This document shows, one piece after another, positions 11,972 through 24,718 of a DNA stretch of 64,000 nt. The notes beneath the pieces are model-generated. The model saw only the letters and a program-made list of their open reading frames with translations, had not been told where the DNA came from and ran no database searches. The translations under genes and the position numbers were made by a program. Position 1 is the stretch's first letter; the number at the start of each line of letters is the position of its first letter. This DNA is from Papio anubis (lineage: Eukaryota > Chordata > Mammalia > Primates > Cercopithecidae), in contig NC_044977.1 in the NCBI RefSeq assembly GCF_008728515.1, positions 165,153,139 through 165,217,138 on the forward strand, written 5' to 3'.

Positions 11972-14058
11972 CTTCTCATGATTCAAGTCTCCAAAGATGA
12001 AAGGAATGTGCAAAGTTAAGTACAAACCACAGCTTCCCAGGGAAGAGAACTCTATTCAGCCAAAAGTCAGTTAATCTCATAATGTGTTTTTGTGTGCTAA
12101 GTGGTATTTCACTGTATAAGTTGTCTAAGCAGCACACGCTGAATTGTCACCAGCCTCCAGAGCTGTAGGAAAAGAAAATGATCGCTTATGTATCTTGGTG
12201 GCTTATCAGGGAACATGGAAGAATTAATGTATTTATTCTTTCTTCTGAGATTAAATGTAATTGCTTTAAAAAGATAATCATGCTATTGTTTGAATTGTAC
12301 GCATTTCTTATGAAGCACTAATACATTTTCCTGTAGTCTGACAAAGTGTATGGTCTCTTATCCTCATTTCCCTGTGGATAAATACTTTGTTAATTAATAA
12401 AGTATTATACGAGCACTTAGTGTCTGCATTTAACAGTGCAAGGATTTCATTCAGATTATGTTAATAGATTGTTCACATTATTCCTTGCATTAATTACAAC
12501 TTCTTTCTGTGGTTTCATCATAAGAGCATTGTCATTGTGAATACAGGGGGCTTTTTGGATTATATTCTTGTTTGACTGCTGAAGTAATGCTAGGGAAATA
12601 TTATTATATCGAGCACTACTCTCTAGGACTTGGCAAAAGCAAAAGCAGATTCAATTATTCTCAAATCTTAGAGGAAACACAATTAGTTACAGTCTGGCCT
12701 ACTTGAATCAAAATCAAGCAATTTGGGAATTTCTCTATAACCTACAATATCTTAGAAAAAAATTATAAAATTAGTATTTCATATCATGATACCTTAGGCA
12801 TAATTATCAGGAAAAAAAAAATAAAAGGTTTCCTCCCAGTAATTGGTAAACGTGGAATTCAAATGAAGCAAATATGTAGCATGGGTATAAATCTTAGGCC
12901 ACAGGCGTGCAAGAAATTTCACTTTCTTTTTCCCAAATCAGCTTAATTCTGACTCACCTCACCTTATCTAAGTAAGCTCTAGATATCTGCTGTGCTGGTG
13001 GGAAATTTAATTGGGGGCGTGTGGACCACCCCCTTTGCCCAGTGTTATGCAAAGGTTCCCAGGTCTTAGGTAATACCTGGAAATGAGGAAGGCCCTGGGT
13101 CATCAGCCATTAGTGTGTTATGGTTACTACTGAGGCACAGCAGGCCTAGTGCTCAGGGTCCCTTCAGGTCTGCCTATGCTCCATTTGTACTTGAGCTGTT
13201 TGATGTACTTTGGAAGGCTGAGGATCTCTATGTCTGCCCTAGGGATGAGCCTCCTCAACCATATCTCAAGGAAATCATTCACTCACCAGTCTACAGGCAG
13301 AGTACTACCACAAGGAAATATGCCAGTCCTCACCATCCCATTCTCCTCCTCCATCTCTTTTTCTTTCCTGGGAAATATTTTTCTACTTCATGCCTGTTGC
13401 TCTGACAGTCACTTACTTCCTCTGTCTCTAGTTGTCCTCAGAAGCAATCTTAGCATTTATCTTTTTAGGCTTTTCCTAGCCAGATGGTAACTGAAGATCT
13501 CTGCCAGGCCAAAACATCTCAGAGGTCTATCTGCAAAAGGGTCAGCTATGTGCTTAGAATACAGGTGTGGGGAATAAACATACAGGGCAAACACATATAC
13601 ATTATCTTGAAACAAATCCTGGAACATAAACTATTTTCCAAAGACATGCAATTTTATTAAAAAATAAACTTTACAAAATACAGTTCTGATGTTACTATTT
13701 CAGATAAAATGAGAAATGATTTGTAAAAATAAAACTAGTTTGAATTCAGAATTTATAAAAGCCCACATTTGGTGTTTTACATGGGAATGTGATAAAACAT
13801 TAACATTTGATGTTTTGTCTATTTGTTTATACAAGTGATTAGGTTATTTTCATTTTATTTCTTAAATATTCTCATGAAGTGTAATTGTAGGAACTAAGGA
13901 GCAGGTTTTCTTTCCTCCCTTTTTATGCTCACTCCTATAGTCATTCTTGCCTCTAGAGTCTTCCTCTTCCAACTCCTTCCTGGTGTACCCAGCTCCACAT
14001 GCAGTTTTTCTCACTCATGACCACCTCTTGCCCTTTGTACCAACACTTTTCGCATATC
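11972..14058. other. Long stretch without recognised repeats
   Basis: About 2.1 kb in which I recognise no transposable element. 12250-12640 is rich in TAAT/ATTA motifs and otherwise unremarkable. Two overlapping plus-strand frames (13115-13405 and 13149-13490) occur in a less AT-rich patch; neither resembles a protein that I know. Confidence 0.4.
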
Positions 14059-14248
14059 TAGGGCTGCAGATTTAGCAAATAAAAATACAGGACAACAATT
14101 AACTTTGAAGTTTACATAAACAATGAAAAAGTTTTTAGAAAAAGTATGTTTCAAATATTGCATGGGACATACTTATAGAAGAAAAAAATTTCATTGTTAA
14201 CTGAATTTCAAAGTTAACTGCGCATTCTGTAGTCCATCTGGCAATTCT
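14059..14248. repeat. Palindromic non-autonomous DNA transposon remnant
   Basis: The left end (TAGGGCTGCAGATTTAGC ... ATACAGGACAACAATTAACT) and right end (AGTTAACTG ... TCTGTAGTCCATCTGGCAAT) are imperfect reverse complements. The centre carries GGGACATACTTATAG paired with AAAAGTATGTTTCAAATATT. This MITE-like palindrome resembles a MER53-type element; the family name is tentative. Confidence 0.7.
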
Positions 14249-14339
14249 ACTTATATTCCCAGGTCATTATCTCACTTTTCTCCAACCTTTCCCACCTCTT
14301 TTCACAGAATATTGTTCCATGTAACTAATCTATGGGTAT

Positions 14340-14470
14340 GAAGTTTTAATTAAGCAAAATAAATAAGCTCTAGATATCTACTATACTGCATTCAACCTAC
14401 AGTCAGCAATAATGTATTATACACTTAAAACTTTATTAAGAAGATTGATCTTACCACAATAAAACAAAAT
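14340..14470 (+). repeat. L1M 3' end fragment (L1MB/L1MC-like)
   Basis: The text AATAAGCTCTAGATATCTAC, CTACAGTCAGCAATAATGTA, TTATACACTTAAAACTTTAT and CTTACCACAATAAAACAAAA matches the terminal 3' UTR of old mammalian L1 families. Only about 130 bp remains. Confidence 0.72.
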
Positions 14471-14475
14471 TAGAC

Positions 14476-15607
14476 AAAGAAAAGGCATTGTAGTAAATAT
14501 GAAAGAAATTTCAAAGAAGGGGTACTTTGATTGAACACCCCACAATCTTCGATGAATTTCTCAACCTGTTCTCTTAGACCCTGAACTGTCTTAGAAATAG
14601 GAAACTGGCTTCAAAAAGTAAAATCTAACAGCCTCAGAATTCCACACTTATGGTGGAAACAGAGTTAAAATAAAGAGTTATAATTTAAGTCAGAGGACTT
14701 CGTGTGATGTAAGATAGAAAACTTGAACAGTTTATAATAATCAGGCATCCTGAATTCATAAAATAAAAGGAAAAACATCACACTACAGTTGAGAAAAAAA
14801 AGGAGACTTTTTTTTTTGTTTTTAACTCGATAGCACTAGAGTTAGAAAAGTAAGCTGATTGAATGGTTCTCTTTAGAAAACATCCATTTGGCATATGAAG
14901 ACCCTTGTTGTAAAGAGAGGAGTGGCTGGGGAGGCGAAGCCCATTAAAGTTGGCAGTTGTGCTTTGTCAACTATTTAGTGTGGTTGAAGCAAAGGTAAAG
15001 TAGCAAGGATTGTTCCTGCAGGAAAATATATTTAAGCTTATAGGCCAGGCTTTACAAGTAAGAGTGCAAGGACAAGAAAAGTAGAGGTTTTATTTCAGGG
15101 CAAAGTAAGAAATGCACAGGATATGATCCTTCTGGTTCAACAAAGTCTCCAAGATGCTTTCAAGTTGAACATGTTTCTGAGCATTGCAAGGATAGCTCAT
15201 AAATGGTTATTCTTAAACTGTTGCTTATTGAATCAAATCTGAATCTGGCAAAGTAACAGCAGAAGCCAGGGGAAAGCCAGTAGATGATGCATTAATGCGG
15301 CCTTGAAAATAATTTTCAAGTCTTACTCAGCAACAGAATTTGGTTATATCCTGCTTCATATGGAATGATTTCATTCCTTTGGGGTTTTTTGTTTATTTGT
15401 TTGTTTGTTTTTTTATCAATCTGCCTTCCACAATAGCTATTTAAAGTAAGCATTAAATTTATCAAAAGTGTATTCTTTATTGTAATCAATTCTAAAAGAT
15501 AGAAGAATACCATCTTCTTCTGCAAACAGAATGAGCACCTATGGAATTCAACAATATTTATGAAGAAAGAAATTGTATTTATATAGGAGGAAAAAAAAGA
15601 GTAGATT
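14476..15607. other. Unclassified intergenic sequence
   Basis: No gene recognised. A T-rich GTTT repeat lies at 15387-15414. The minus-strand 130-codon frame at 15316-15708 runs partly through the MIR downstream and has no recognised domain. Confidence 0.45.
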
Positions 15608-15785
15608 GAGGCAGATCTGTGTTTAAAACACAGCTCATTTACTAGCTGTGTGGCTTTGGATGGATCCATTAACCTCTCCGAATTTCTTTCCTTAATTATA
15701 ACATGCACTAATAATGTCTTGCATACATGAGAGTTATGAATTAAAAATAATATGTGTAAAGTGTTTCACACACAATAATAGCTAC
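15608..15785 (+). repeat. MIR SINE
   Basis: Landmarks: CATTTACTAGCTGTGTGGCT, ATCCATTAACCTCTCCGAAT, GAGAGTTATGAATTAAAAAT, and TAAAGTGTTTCACACACAAT. The order and spacing fit MIR. Confidence 0.82.
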
Positions 15786-16235
15786 AATCTAATGAGGCCT
15801 ATTAAGATATCCTGAGGCTCATAAAGGAGAATTGCTGAGACCTCTTGAATAACATTTCTCAAAATGTGTTGGGAAAACATTAGTCCCTACCGATGTGTCT
15901 GCTATTATCAAATTTGGGAAATGTGTTTTATAGGCTTCTATTAGAAATTAGTAAAGACTCTGAGAAGCTCTGCAACTAAGAAATCTGCTTCAGTTCAACA
16001 CTGAGTTTTCAAGGCCTGAGAATTCTGTAACCTTTTATTAGACATCAACAGGGATTCCAGTCTTGGGTGAACTTTGCCCCTGACATCAAAAAAGAAAGTC
16101 AATTCATTACAGTTTGTTCAGCTGAGGATGTGTTTCTTACTATGTTATTTTGACATTGTTACCTTTCTTTTTCACTGATTTTTTAACCTCCAGTTTTAAT
16201 TCATGTAAACAAATTTGAAGGAAATGTCATTTATT
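15786..16235. other. Unclassified intergenic sequence
   Basis: Nothing that I can support between the MIR and the next L1. Confidence 0.45.
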
Positions 16236-16247
16236 AAAAGTATAGCA

Positions 16248-16935
16248 TTTGTCAGATGGATAGATTGCAAAAGTTTTCTCCCATTCTGTAGGTTGCCTGT
16301 TCACTCTGATGATAGTTTCTTTTGCTGTGCAGAAGTGCTTTAGTTTAATTAGACCCCCATTTGTCAATTTTGGCTTTTGCTGCTATTGCTTTTCGTGTTT
16401 TAGTCATGAAGTCTTTGCCCATTCCTACGTCCTGAATGATATTGCCTAAGTTTTCTTCTAGGGTTTTTATGGTTTTAGGTTTTACGTTTAAGTCTTTAAT
16501 CTATCTTGAGTTAATTTTTGTATAAGGTGTAACAAAGGGCTCCAGTTTCAGTTTTCTGCATATGGCTAGCCAGTTTTCCCAACACCACTTATTAAATAGG
16601 GAATGCTTTCCCCATTACTTGTTTTTGTCAGGTTTGTCAAAGATCAGATGGTTATAGATGTGTGGTGTTATTTCTGAGGTCTCTGTTCTGTTCCATTGGT
16701 CTGTACATCTGTTTTGGTACCAGTACCATGCTGTTTTGGTTACTGTAGCCTTGTAGTATAGTTTGAAGTCAGGTAGCATGATGCCTCCAGGTTTGCTCTT
16801 TTTGCTTATGATTGTCTTGGCTATATGGGCTCTTTTTTGGTTCCATATGAAATTTAAAGTTGTTTTTTCTAATTCTGTGAAGAAAGTCAGTGGTAGCTTG
16901 ATGGGGATAGTACTGCATCTATAAATTACTCTGGG
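16248..16935 (-). mobile_element. Inverted 5' part (ORF2) of a second twin-primed L1
   Basis: Minus-strand L1 ORF2 segment. Its ORF2 frame from 16974 down to 16615 reads the conserved stretch LEKTTLNFIWNQKRAHIAKT. It ends on the left at the codons for the CCATCTGACAAA text. It abuts a plus-strand L1 3' end at about 16936. Outer flanks AAAAGTATAGCA (16236-16247) and AAAAATATACCA (17441-17452) match at 10 of 12 bases, a plausible decayed target duplication around the two segments together. Confidence 0.92.
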
Positions 16936-17440
16936 GATTATAAATAATTCTACTATAAAGACACATGCACACATATGTTTATTGCAGCACTATTCACAAC
17001 AGCGAAGACTTGGAGCCAACTCAAATGCCCATCAATGATAGACTGGATAAAGGATATGTGGCACATATACACCATGGAATACTATGCAGCCATAAAAAAA
17101 GATGAGTTCATGTCCTTTACAGGGACATGGATGTAGCTGGAAACCATCATTCTCAGCAAACTAACACAGGAACAGAAACATGCACAGGAGCAGTGCATGT
17201 TCTCACTCATAAGTGGGAGTTGAACAATGAGAACACATGGACACAGGGAGGGGAACATCACACACTGGGGCCTGTCAGAGGGTGGAGGACTAGAGGAGGG
17301 AGAGCATTAGCACAAATACCTAATGTAGATGACAGGTTGATGGGTGCAGCAAACCACCATGGGACGTGTATACCTATGTAACAAACCCACACATTCTCCA
17401 CATGTATCCCATAACTTAAAGTATAATAATTTTTTTAAAA
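16936..17440 (+). mobile_element. L1 3' end (plus) of the twin-primed insertion
   Basis: Starts at the L1 text ATTATAAAT..CTACTATAAAG and runs through the ORF2 C-terminus and 3' UTR to CTTAAAGTATAATAAT plus a short A-rich tail. Relative to the inverted partner at 16248-16935, several hundred bases of L1 between the two segments are absent, as is common in 5'-inverted insertions. It carries the variant ACATGCACAGGAGCAGTGCA at about 17178-17197, shared with the L1 at 38291-41470. Confidence 0.92.
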
Positions 17441-17452
17441 AAAAATATACCA

Positions 17453-18857
17453 ATCTATTTTCTTACTATGGGACTTTTCTTATGCAACTTTCAAGTTTAG
17501 GGTTTTGTCATCTGACCTAATTCATTTCTTTAAGGAACTATTATATTTACAACAAAGAAAATGCACTGATCCTTTGTCTTATGAAAGACATATGAATGCT
17601 ACTTTCCCAGCTTCTGTAGATACAGATGCTGAATTGCCTCAGCTCACATACTAAGCCTTTCGCCTCACCTCATTCTATCAAATTCCACTGGTTTTTGCCC
17701 TCACTGTTCTTTCCATCTAAGGCAATACTTACCATCACAACATAAATATAATCTCCACTCTTTCACTTGTTTTGCTCACAAACTTCATCTCTTCCCCAAC
17801 TAGGCCTCTTATTCCCATGAAAAACTGGGAAATAGCATTTCTACAACAGCTGTACAGAATATACATGAATCAGGTCATTTACGCCCACCCTGGGCTTGCA
17901 ATTCCATGATCCATCCCTCATCAACTTGACTCCCCTGCTTCCTGGAGCCTCAACAGAAAGAGTCTCACCTAATCAATCCTAACTTCAACAGTTAGATTTA
18001 GACATTTTTAGTAACTCAAAAGCAAATTGTTGGTAACTAGAGAATCAAGTATTTTTGGCAATAGATATATAAAATAGCAGCAATTATTATATGGCTGGGA
18101 AAGTTCGTATGATTATCTTACAAGATAAGACTTATCTATAAGCAGACTAATAACACAGTCTTACTTAGGTACAGTTTTTGGTCTTTGGATGAAGTAGTCT
18201 ATTAGTAATACACTATAATCCAGAAGTTGCCAAAGTTGCTCCCATCTGTCCTTTTTGAGCATTTCATATGTGGCCATCATGCAATGAGCCCAGAGACCAA
18301 CAGCTCCAATCCTACAGGACTTGTAAAAAGCACTAGTTGTGAAATGCAGCCAGAGAACTCATCGCATGATCTCAATTCCTAAAACATTGCACCATCAAAC
18401 AGACATGCTGGATTGGCAGTGGCTGGCTGAGTGATGTCCAAGACCACAGTCATGGCAGTGAAAGGACTGAGGTGTTTTGGCACCAAATGTGGTGAATGGT
18501 TCCTCCATGGTATGCTTGCTTCCAGGTGCTATGATAAAAACCTTGGCTTTTTGATGATTCCTAAAATTATTCCTCTACCCAACATAAGACTATAAACAAA
18601 ACAGAATATGGATGAACTCCCTGGATGGTGAAATATACGATTACTATTATGGCAGAGTGTTATACACCTACTCATAATCCAACTTTAGTTTTATTTTTAA
18701 TATTGTTATTTTGACACATATGAACACTCACTGTAATAAAATTCCAGTGTAAGTTTTTTTTTTTCATCAAGTTTCACCTTCCCAGAGCAGGAGGCTTTTG
18801 AATTAAAAAATCTAATAACAATATCCAGCACACATAGCAATTTTCCCAATACAAACA
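17453..18857. other. Unclassified intergenic sequence
   Basis: No gene recognised. The less AT-rich patch 18220-18560 was read on both strands; I identified neither a pseudogene nor a repeat family. Confidence 0.45.
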
Positions 18858-18975
18858 CTACTCTTAAATACTTCACATGTATTGACTATCTTAATCCTCA
18901 CAGCAATACTATGAAGTAGATACTATTATTATTCACATTTTAGAGATGACAAGTGAGGTCAAATCATTCGAATTG
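18858..18975 (-). repeat. MIR fragment, antisense
   Basis: Reverse-complement MIR core: TTAATCCTCACAGCAATACT, ATGAAGTAGATACTATTATT, ATTCACATTTTAGAGATGAC, then TGAGGTCAAATCATTCG. Confidence 0.8.
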
Positions 18976-21900
18976 TGTAGACTGAAGCACTGTGATTGAT
19001 TGTGAGCAGTTACAGACCTGACAGCCCTGTTGGAGTTAGGCAGCAGAAGAAAAGGAGTTGAGGTTGACATCGTCCTTGCCTAAATGATAACTATAGGAAT
19101 CATTCTCATCATAGCTGCCCCAGTTTCCTAACCTGTAAGATAAATATATACTTATCTCTCCTCCCAGAATATCTGAAAATATACTTACAAACCTCATAAA
19201 AACCCATGCCAACCACTATGAATAACATTGGAACCATTATTAATAACTAACTTAAGACTATGGAAATGGAAGAACCACAATTTGAGCCACAATTGTCCAA
19301 ATCCTTGTGCAATACTATGTATCCTACAAGGAGAATTATGAAATAAAGAATGTGTTATCTGGAACCATTCAGAGGTCAGGATTCTGGGGCAAATTCTTAG
19401 GGAAGAGAGGCAGTTATAGTTAATTCAAGTTATTTTTCTAGTTAGGGCCACATATTAGGATGAGTCAAATCACATTATATGTAACCACTTTTGACTTAGA
19501 AAAATGACAATTTCATGTGGGTCAAAATAACACAATGTCTTACTTTATGGGGGATCTTAGGAAAAAGGATGTCGATTAGAAGGAAATCTGTAACAAGAGT
19601 AAGCTGAAATATCTAGCTGAAAACAACTCATCTATATCAAACTTGTAGCAACTTTGAATACATGATGGAGTAGTGGGTATGCAAACTATACTTATTCCTA
19701 TGCAAATTTGAGTCAGCCTATGAGATTATAATTAGCCCAGGTGATACACCTGGAAATCTATACTTTTTGTCCTCATAGCTGCTATTCCAGAAAACCTGGT
19801 GTAACTATACTCCCCCTTTCCTGGCAGGAAATTGTAAATGCAAATTTTCTAGAAGTTCTCTTGCAAAACAACAAAGTAAAATAATAAGAACTCCTCTTCT
19901 TATTTTATTTTTTTTTTAACAGTGAGGTAATGTAATGGAATTCTGAAATATATTCTGTAACTGCCATTGTGTTCTGTGAGATATCCCTACAGAAACAGAT
20001 TTGGAGTCACTCCAGTTCATGCTGTCAGTTTGGACTAAGACAGGCAGTACGAATGGGCAGACAATTTTTTCAATAATGAAATCTAGAAATTTGTTTGGAA
20101 GACCCTGAACAATTTCACTGGTACTCTTTGATGCTGCAATGCCATCAGCATGAAATGGAATAGTTCTGCTTTAAAGTGCCTGGCAAAAAGAGGCGCATGT
20201 CCCTGCATCTCAGAAGCACAAGGCGTAAACATCATGTTACTGTAAATTCCATTTTTTACAGCAGAGATTAGTAATGTATGAGCATGCATTTCTTATTGCC
20301 ATTCCAATGAATTTCCTGAAGACTTTTAATTCTAAATAAAAGAAGGCACGTTTATATTTTCTGCCTTGTCATGTGTGTGCAGTACACATAGTAAGAGCTA
20401 CAGACACTCAGAGAAAAGGAAAATTATGAATCTTGGAAGAATCATCTTTCTATCCATAGGCAGTTTTTGGTGTGTCTGGAGAGATCAAAAGACTCTGTAC
20501 ATATTTTGAAAAGTAAGAAAAGAACAGAAGCATAATGGTGTTATATCTTCCTGGGGATTTCATCACTTACAACAAGTGAATTTTGCAGGTGAGTACAAGG
20601 GAATGGTTTCTCAGAATTCCCTCTAAATCCCTTAGAAATTGAAAATTAGTATGAGGATTGACTCTGGAATACTCTGACTTTAAGAAAAGTCATGTATGTG
20701 AGGGTGCATACATGCATATACATGCACACACAAACACAATATGTGCACAAATAGAGCATGATGGCTGAAACAGTTTTACTGAAGTTGAGATTTAAGATGT
20801 TAAACTGAGGACTTCAATTTTCAGTCTATAAAGTCATTCAACCTCATACTTAGACTACAGAAGAGAAATTACGCTCAGAAGGCCCACCTGAAAGCTTTTC
20901 TGCTTTCTGTGATTAAGCCTAATCAGCTATGCATTTGGGTAAAAAGTTCTGTCCTATTGTTTGGATTGTTGTGTGAGCTCTATACCTTCTTCTTGTCTCC
21001 GTATTTCTGGCTCCTTCTCTGTTATGTTAACATGGTTTTTTAATTGATCTCATTTTTATATTAGTTACTTATTGGCATGCTGTTAGATAATACCTACCTG
21101 TCTCTCCAATTACACACACACACACACACACACGCATCCACCATGTAGGTAGCCTTCTAATTGCATGAAAACACTGGAATAGTCACGCACTCATCCCTAG
21201 GGTCCAGTCCTCAGGAATTGATTTTACAAAATGACCTTAGAGAGATGTGCAAACCCTAATGTGAAATAATTTGGGTTTTACTTGTGTTCACTTTATGTGG
21301 CGGAAAGTAATGGTTGACCTACTATTAATTCCTAAATCCCTTCTTCCTTATCCAGGGTGGTAATGTACCCCACTAAAAATAGTCTATTGCATCTATAGAT
21401 GACCATGAGACATAATTCTAGCCAGTAGAAATACCTAAGGGCTTCTGGGAAAGTTTAGATTTCCCAGTATAACTACGATGCCTTCCTGTTTGACCTTCTT
21501 TCTGCCTGCAATAGAAGTGAGATGAGGGTGTGTCTGCTATATTACAAACCCTAGATGGCAAGCGTAAGTACAAAAGATGCTGAAACACAAAAGTAGACAA
21601 TGTCTGGGTTCTTGACGTTATTGCTAAGCAGTTGGAAGAGACCGGCATTCACTGCCTCATATTTTATGATTTGATGAAAGCAAATCTTATACACTCAAGT
21701 GACTGCAGTCAGTTTATTTGCAGCTGACCCCTTCCCCAACTGACATAGCTTATATTGTAGTAACAGTTTCAGGCAACCAGATGTGTTCTCTGTGGTTATT
21801 TTGGAGGTTGGGTAAGTGTCTGATGGAGTGAAATGGTCAGAGCCTAGCTCTTCTTTCATATTCCTCCTTTCTGAGCAGGTGAATGCACAATGCCACTAGA

Positions 21901-22059
21901 GAACACTCTTTTCTTGGAGTGAAGAACATCCCCATTTTCCCTTCCATTCTTCCAGCTATTTTGTCTTATTTTTTTTTTCCTCTTTTCCTCAATGTTTGTA
22001 TCTCATTTCAAAAGAGGAAACACGAAATCAGAGATTTGATTCAGAAGTAAAAATATTTT
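18976..22059. other. Unclassified intergenic sequence
   Basis: About 3 kb without a recognised element except the CA repeat at 21111-21134 and a CA-rich patch near 20705-20745. A coding-like segment at 20085-20260 is reported separately. No complete gene is visible. Confidence 0.45.
21111..21134. repeat. (CA)n microsatellite
   Basis: About eleven uninterrupted AC units, ending at a CGCATCC break. Confidence 0.95.
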
Positions 22060-24220
22060 TGTTTGGGTTTCCCCAAAGCAGACATTGGGTCAATGATACG
22101 ATACAAATAGTTTATTTGGAAGATGATTCCAGAAAGCACCTGTAGGAAAATGGGGAAGTGAGTCAAGGAGAAGGAAGCAAATAAAGGGTGTGTTATTGTG
22201 CAGATAACCATCAGTGGGCAATTGAGGCTTAGGGACATACAAAACGTGCCTCAGAGTTAGCCCAACATGCCTAACTACTGACCCCAGGAAAGTACCAGGA
22301 GCATTTTGTGCACCAATTCCTGTCAGTCATTGGTTAAGGCTGTTGAGGAGGTGGGCTACTACCTGATATCTCTAGCCTGTGGAATGAATGGCTCTAGATA
22401 AAGAGCTGCAAGGGTTTGTAGCTGAAGTTATTGGGTTGGTGTGCTCATGAATAAGTGCTGGAGGGATACTGATGGCATCATCAATATCAGCTATACTTAA
22501 ACCCTTGCACCATTCAGATCCACTTGTGCCCCACCTTAAGTTCACTGTTTTGAGTTAAGGCTTCAAGATGGTGTCTAGTTTTAATTTTTTTAAAAGGGAA
22601 AATTTTACACAGTAGGTTTAGTAGAACAAGTTACTATCCTTGTTGTTTCAGTTTATCTAAATATTAATGTCTCCCATCTTCCTCCTCTATCAACCATTCC
22701 AGATCCTTTATCTAGCATGTTGCTTGCATTATGGGGTAACTGAGGCCTTTATTCCTATGTCATCTAAGCCTCTAGTTACATTCATTTGTAAAGTTATGCT
22801 TGCTGAAGTTGCCCGATCATAATTATTCCTGGGCAAGAAAACACCAGGAGATATCCCAATGGACCCCATGAGTTCAAGACATTCTTCTTTTTGCCTTCTT
22901 TATGTAGCACAATTTTTTCTGTCCTCAGGACAATCAGGGACAATAATCCCTGCCAGCATAGTAATTTTGTTCTTTTCCTGTTTCTGCACTCTCATGAGGG
23001 ACTTCATTACCAGATGACAGCTATGGCTTTAGGTTTATTAGACTCTTATTGTGTCTTCTGATAGAAGGATCCCTACCCAACCCAATTCTAAAAAACTAGG
23101 ACCTCTAGTTCCTCAGAGGCTAAAGTTTTGGAGATAGAAAATACACACACTACAAATGGATCATGGGGGATTGGTGGTAAAATGGGTCACTCTAAGTTCT
23201 ATTTCTTAGTTTCTATATCTGCGTTTTCTAGTAGTTCAGAACAGAGCTCCACACAATGGCTATTGGTTCAAAGTATATACCATGCTTTCAATAATAGTGC
23301 TTCAATAATGAGAGATGTCATCCCCATGCTGGAACCTTAGCTGTGCCTACAAGATGCCATTCCTTTGTTCTGTCAGATCGTCAGCTTCTGGGTGATGAAG
23401 ATCTCATGGTCATGTGCAGACCACTTGGTCCAAGGAGATCTCATCATGGTAAGCCATAACCTCCTTGGATGGTGGTGCTGAGCCACAGTGGGCAGAAAAG
23501 ACTAATCCATACCCTAAATACACATTAATTTAAATATTAACAAATTACTGTTCTTTCTGGGATAAAAGAGGTATAATGTATTAACTTTCAAAATTTGGCT
23601 GTCTTGTCTCCTTGGGGGATGCTGCCATACAGAGGTAGAGGGCTTAGCATCTGACTAATGCTAGCAGGTAAGACGTTTAGGGTAGGCAGTAGCTAGTTCA
23701 ACTTTGGTAAAAGGAAACCCCTGTTTGAGGACACTTCTCTGCCTTCTTCTCTGTCAACATGGCTATTATGGACACTAAATGCCATCTAAAGAGTTATCCT
23801 ATTCATCTTTTGTTCAATGCCTGCTCTGCTGTACACTAGTGATAATGACATGGGAACACCAAAATTTGCAAGACTTTTAGGTTAGAATCGCATAAAATTG
23901 ATACCACCCATTCCCATAGGTCTACTCACATCTTGCTTTCCAGACCTCTTTAATTCTAAACTGCCAATCTTGTTTCTTGTAGCCGCTAACAAAGCAACCA
24001 AACCATTTGCTTCTCCTCAGGGGTCCGTTCATATTCTTACCTAAGACCACTTCTATTTACAGACCACATTTAGGTACAAGAGTAACTTAATAGTATACTT
24101 TCTGCTCACTGGGAAGTTTTCCCATCACCATTTTTTTTTTTTTTCTAGGAAAACTTCCTCCTGAATGGGGCTGTAGTAAAGTAGCATTTCAATTTAAACC
24201 CACATCAATTGTAATCAAGT

Positions 24221-24718
24221 TGTGATCGTTAATTTTATGTACCAACTTTATGGGATGAAACATTTAAATCAATGAACTTTGGGTACTGCAGATTGTCCTC
24301 TATAATGTGGATAGGCCTCATCCAATCAGTTGAAAGCCCAAATAGAACAAAAAGACAGGACTCATTAAGTAAGAGAGAATTATCCAGTAGGTTGCCTTTA
24401 AACTTCACCTGCACCGTTGGTTCTCCTGGGTTTCCAGGCAGGCAGCCTTCAGACAAGAATTGTACCACTGGCTCTCCTGGGCCTTGGGCCTGCCAGTCTA
24501 CATGGCAGATATAAACTTGCTACCCTCCAGAATCATGTGAGCCAATTTCTTATAATAAACTGTGTTTTACATATACATACATACACACACAAATATATAT
24601 ATATTTATTATATTATATATAATATATGATATTAATATATTATATATAATATATGATATTAATATATTATATATATAAAATATTGGGTTTGTTTGTCTGG
24701 AGAAACCTGACTAATACA
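24221..24718 (+). mobile_element. Solo LTR-like element, TG...CA bounded
   Basis: Starts TGTGATCGTTAATTTTATGT and ends GAGAAACCTGACTAATACA. Contains GGATAGGCCTCATCCAATCA, GAACAAAAAGACAGGA, AATCATGTGAGCCAATTTCT and an internal TA-rich repeat before the end. The same family occurs antisense at 47900-48235 and 56403-56927. The flanking five bases CAAGT and TAAGC differ by two transitions, a possible decayed duplication. I know this repeat by sight but not its database name. Confidence 0.75.
24576..24685. repeat. TA-rich microsatellite with a 27-bp tandem unit
   Basis: ATACATACATACACACACAA runs into a TA tract. From 24612 a 27-bp unit (ATTATATATAATATATGATA plus 7 bases) is repeated in tandem at 24639. 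It lies inside the LTR at the position where this family has a short TA run. Confidence 0.88.

Noticed and set aside
15316..15708. Minus-strand 130-codon frame
   Set aside because: Low-complexity Lys/Asn/Phe/Ser-rich text that overlaps a MIR; no recognisable protein.
18220..18560. Possible processed pseudogene in a less AT-rich patch
   Set aside because: Both strands were read and no recognisable protein, A tail or flanking duplication was found.
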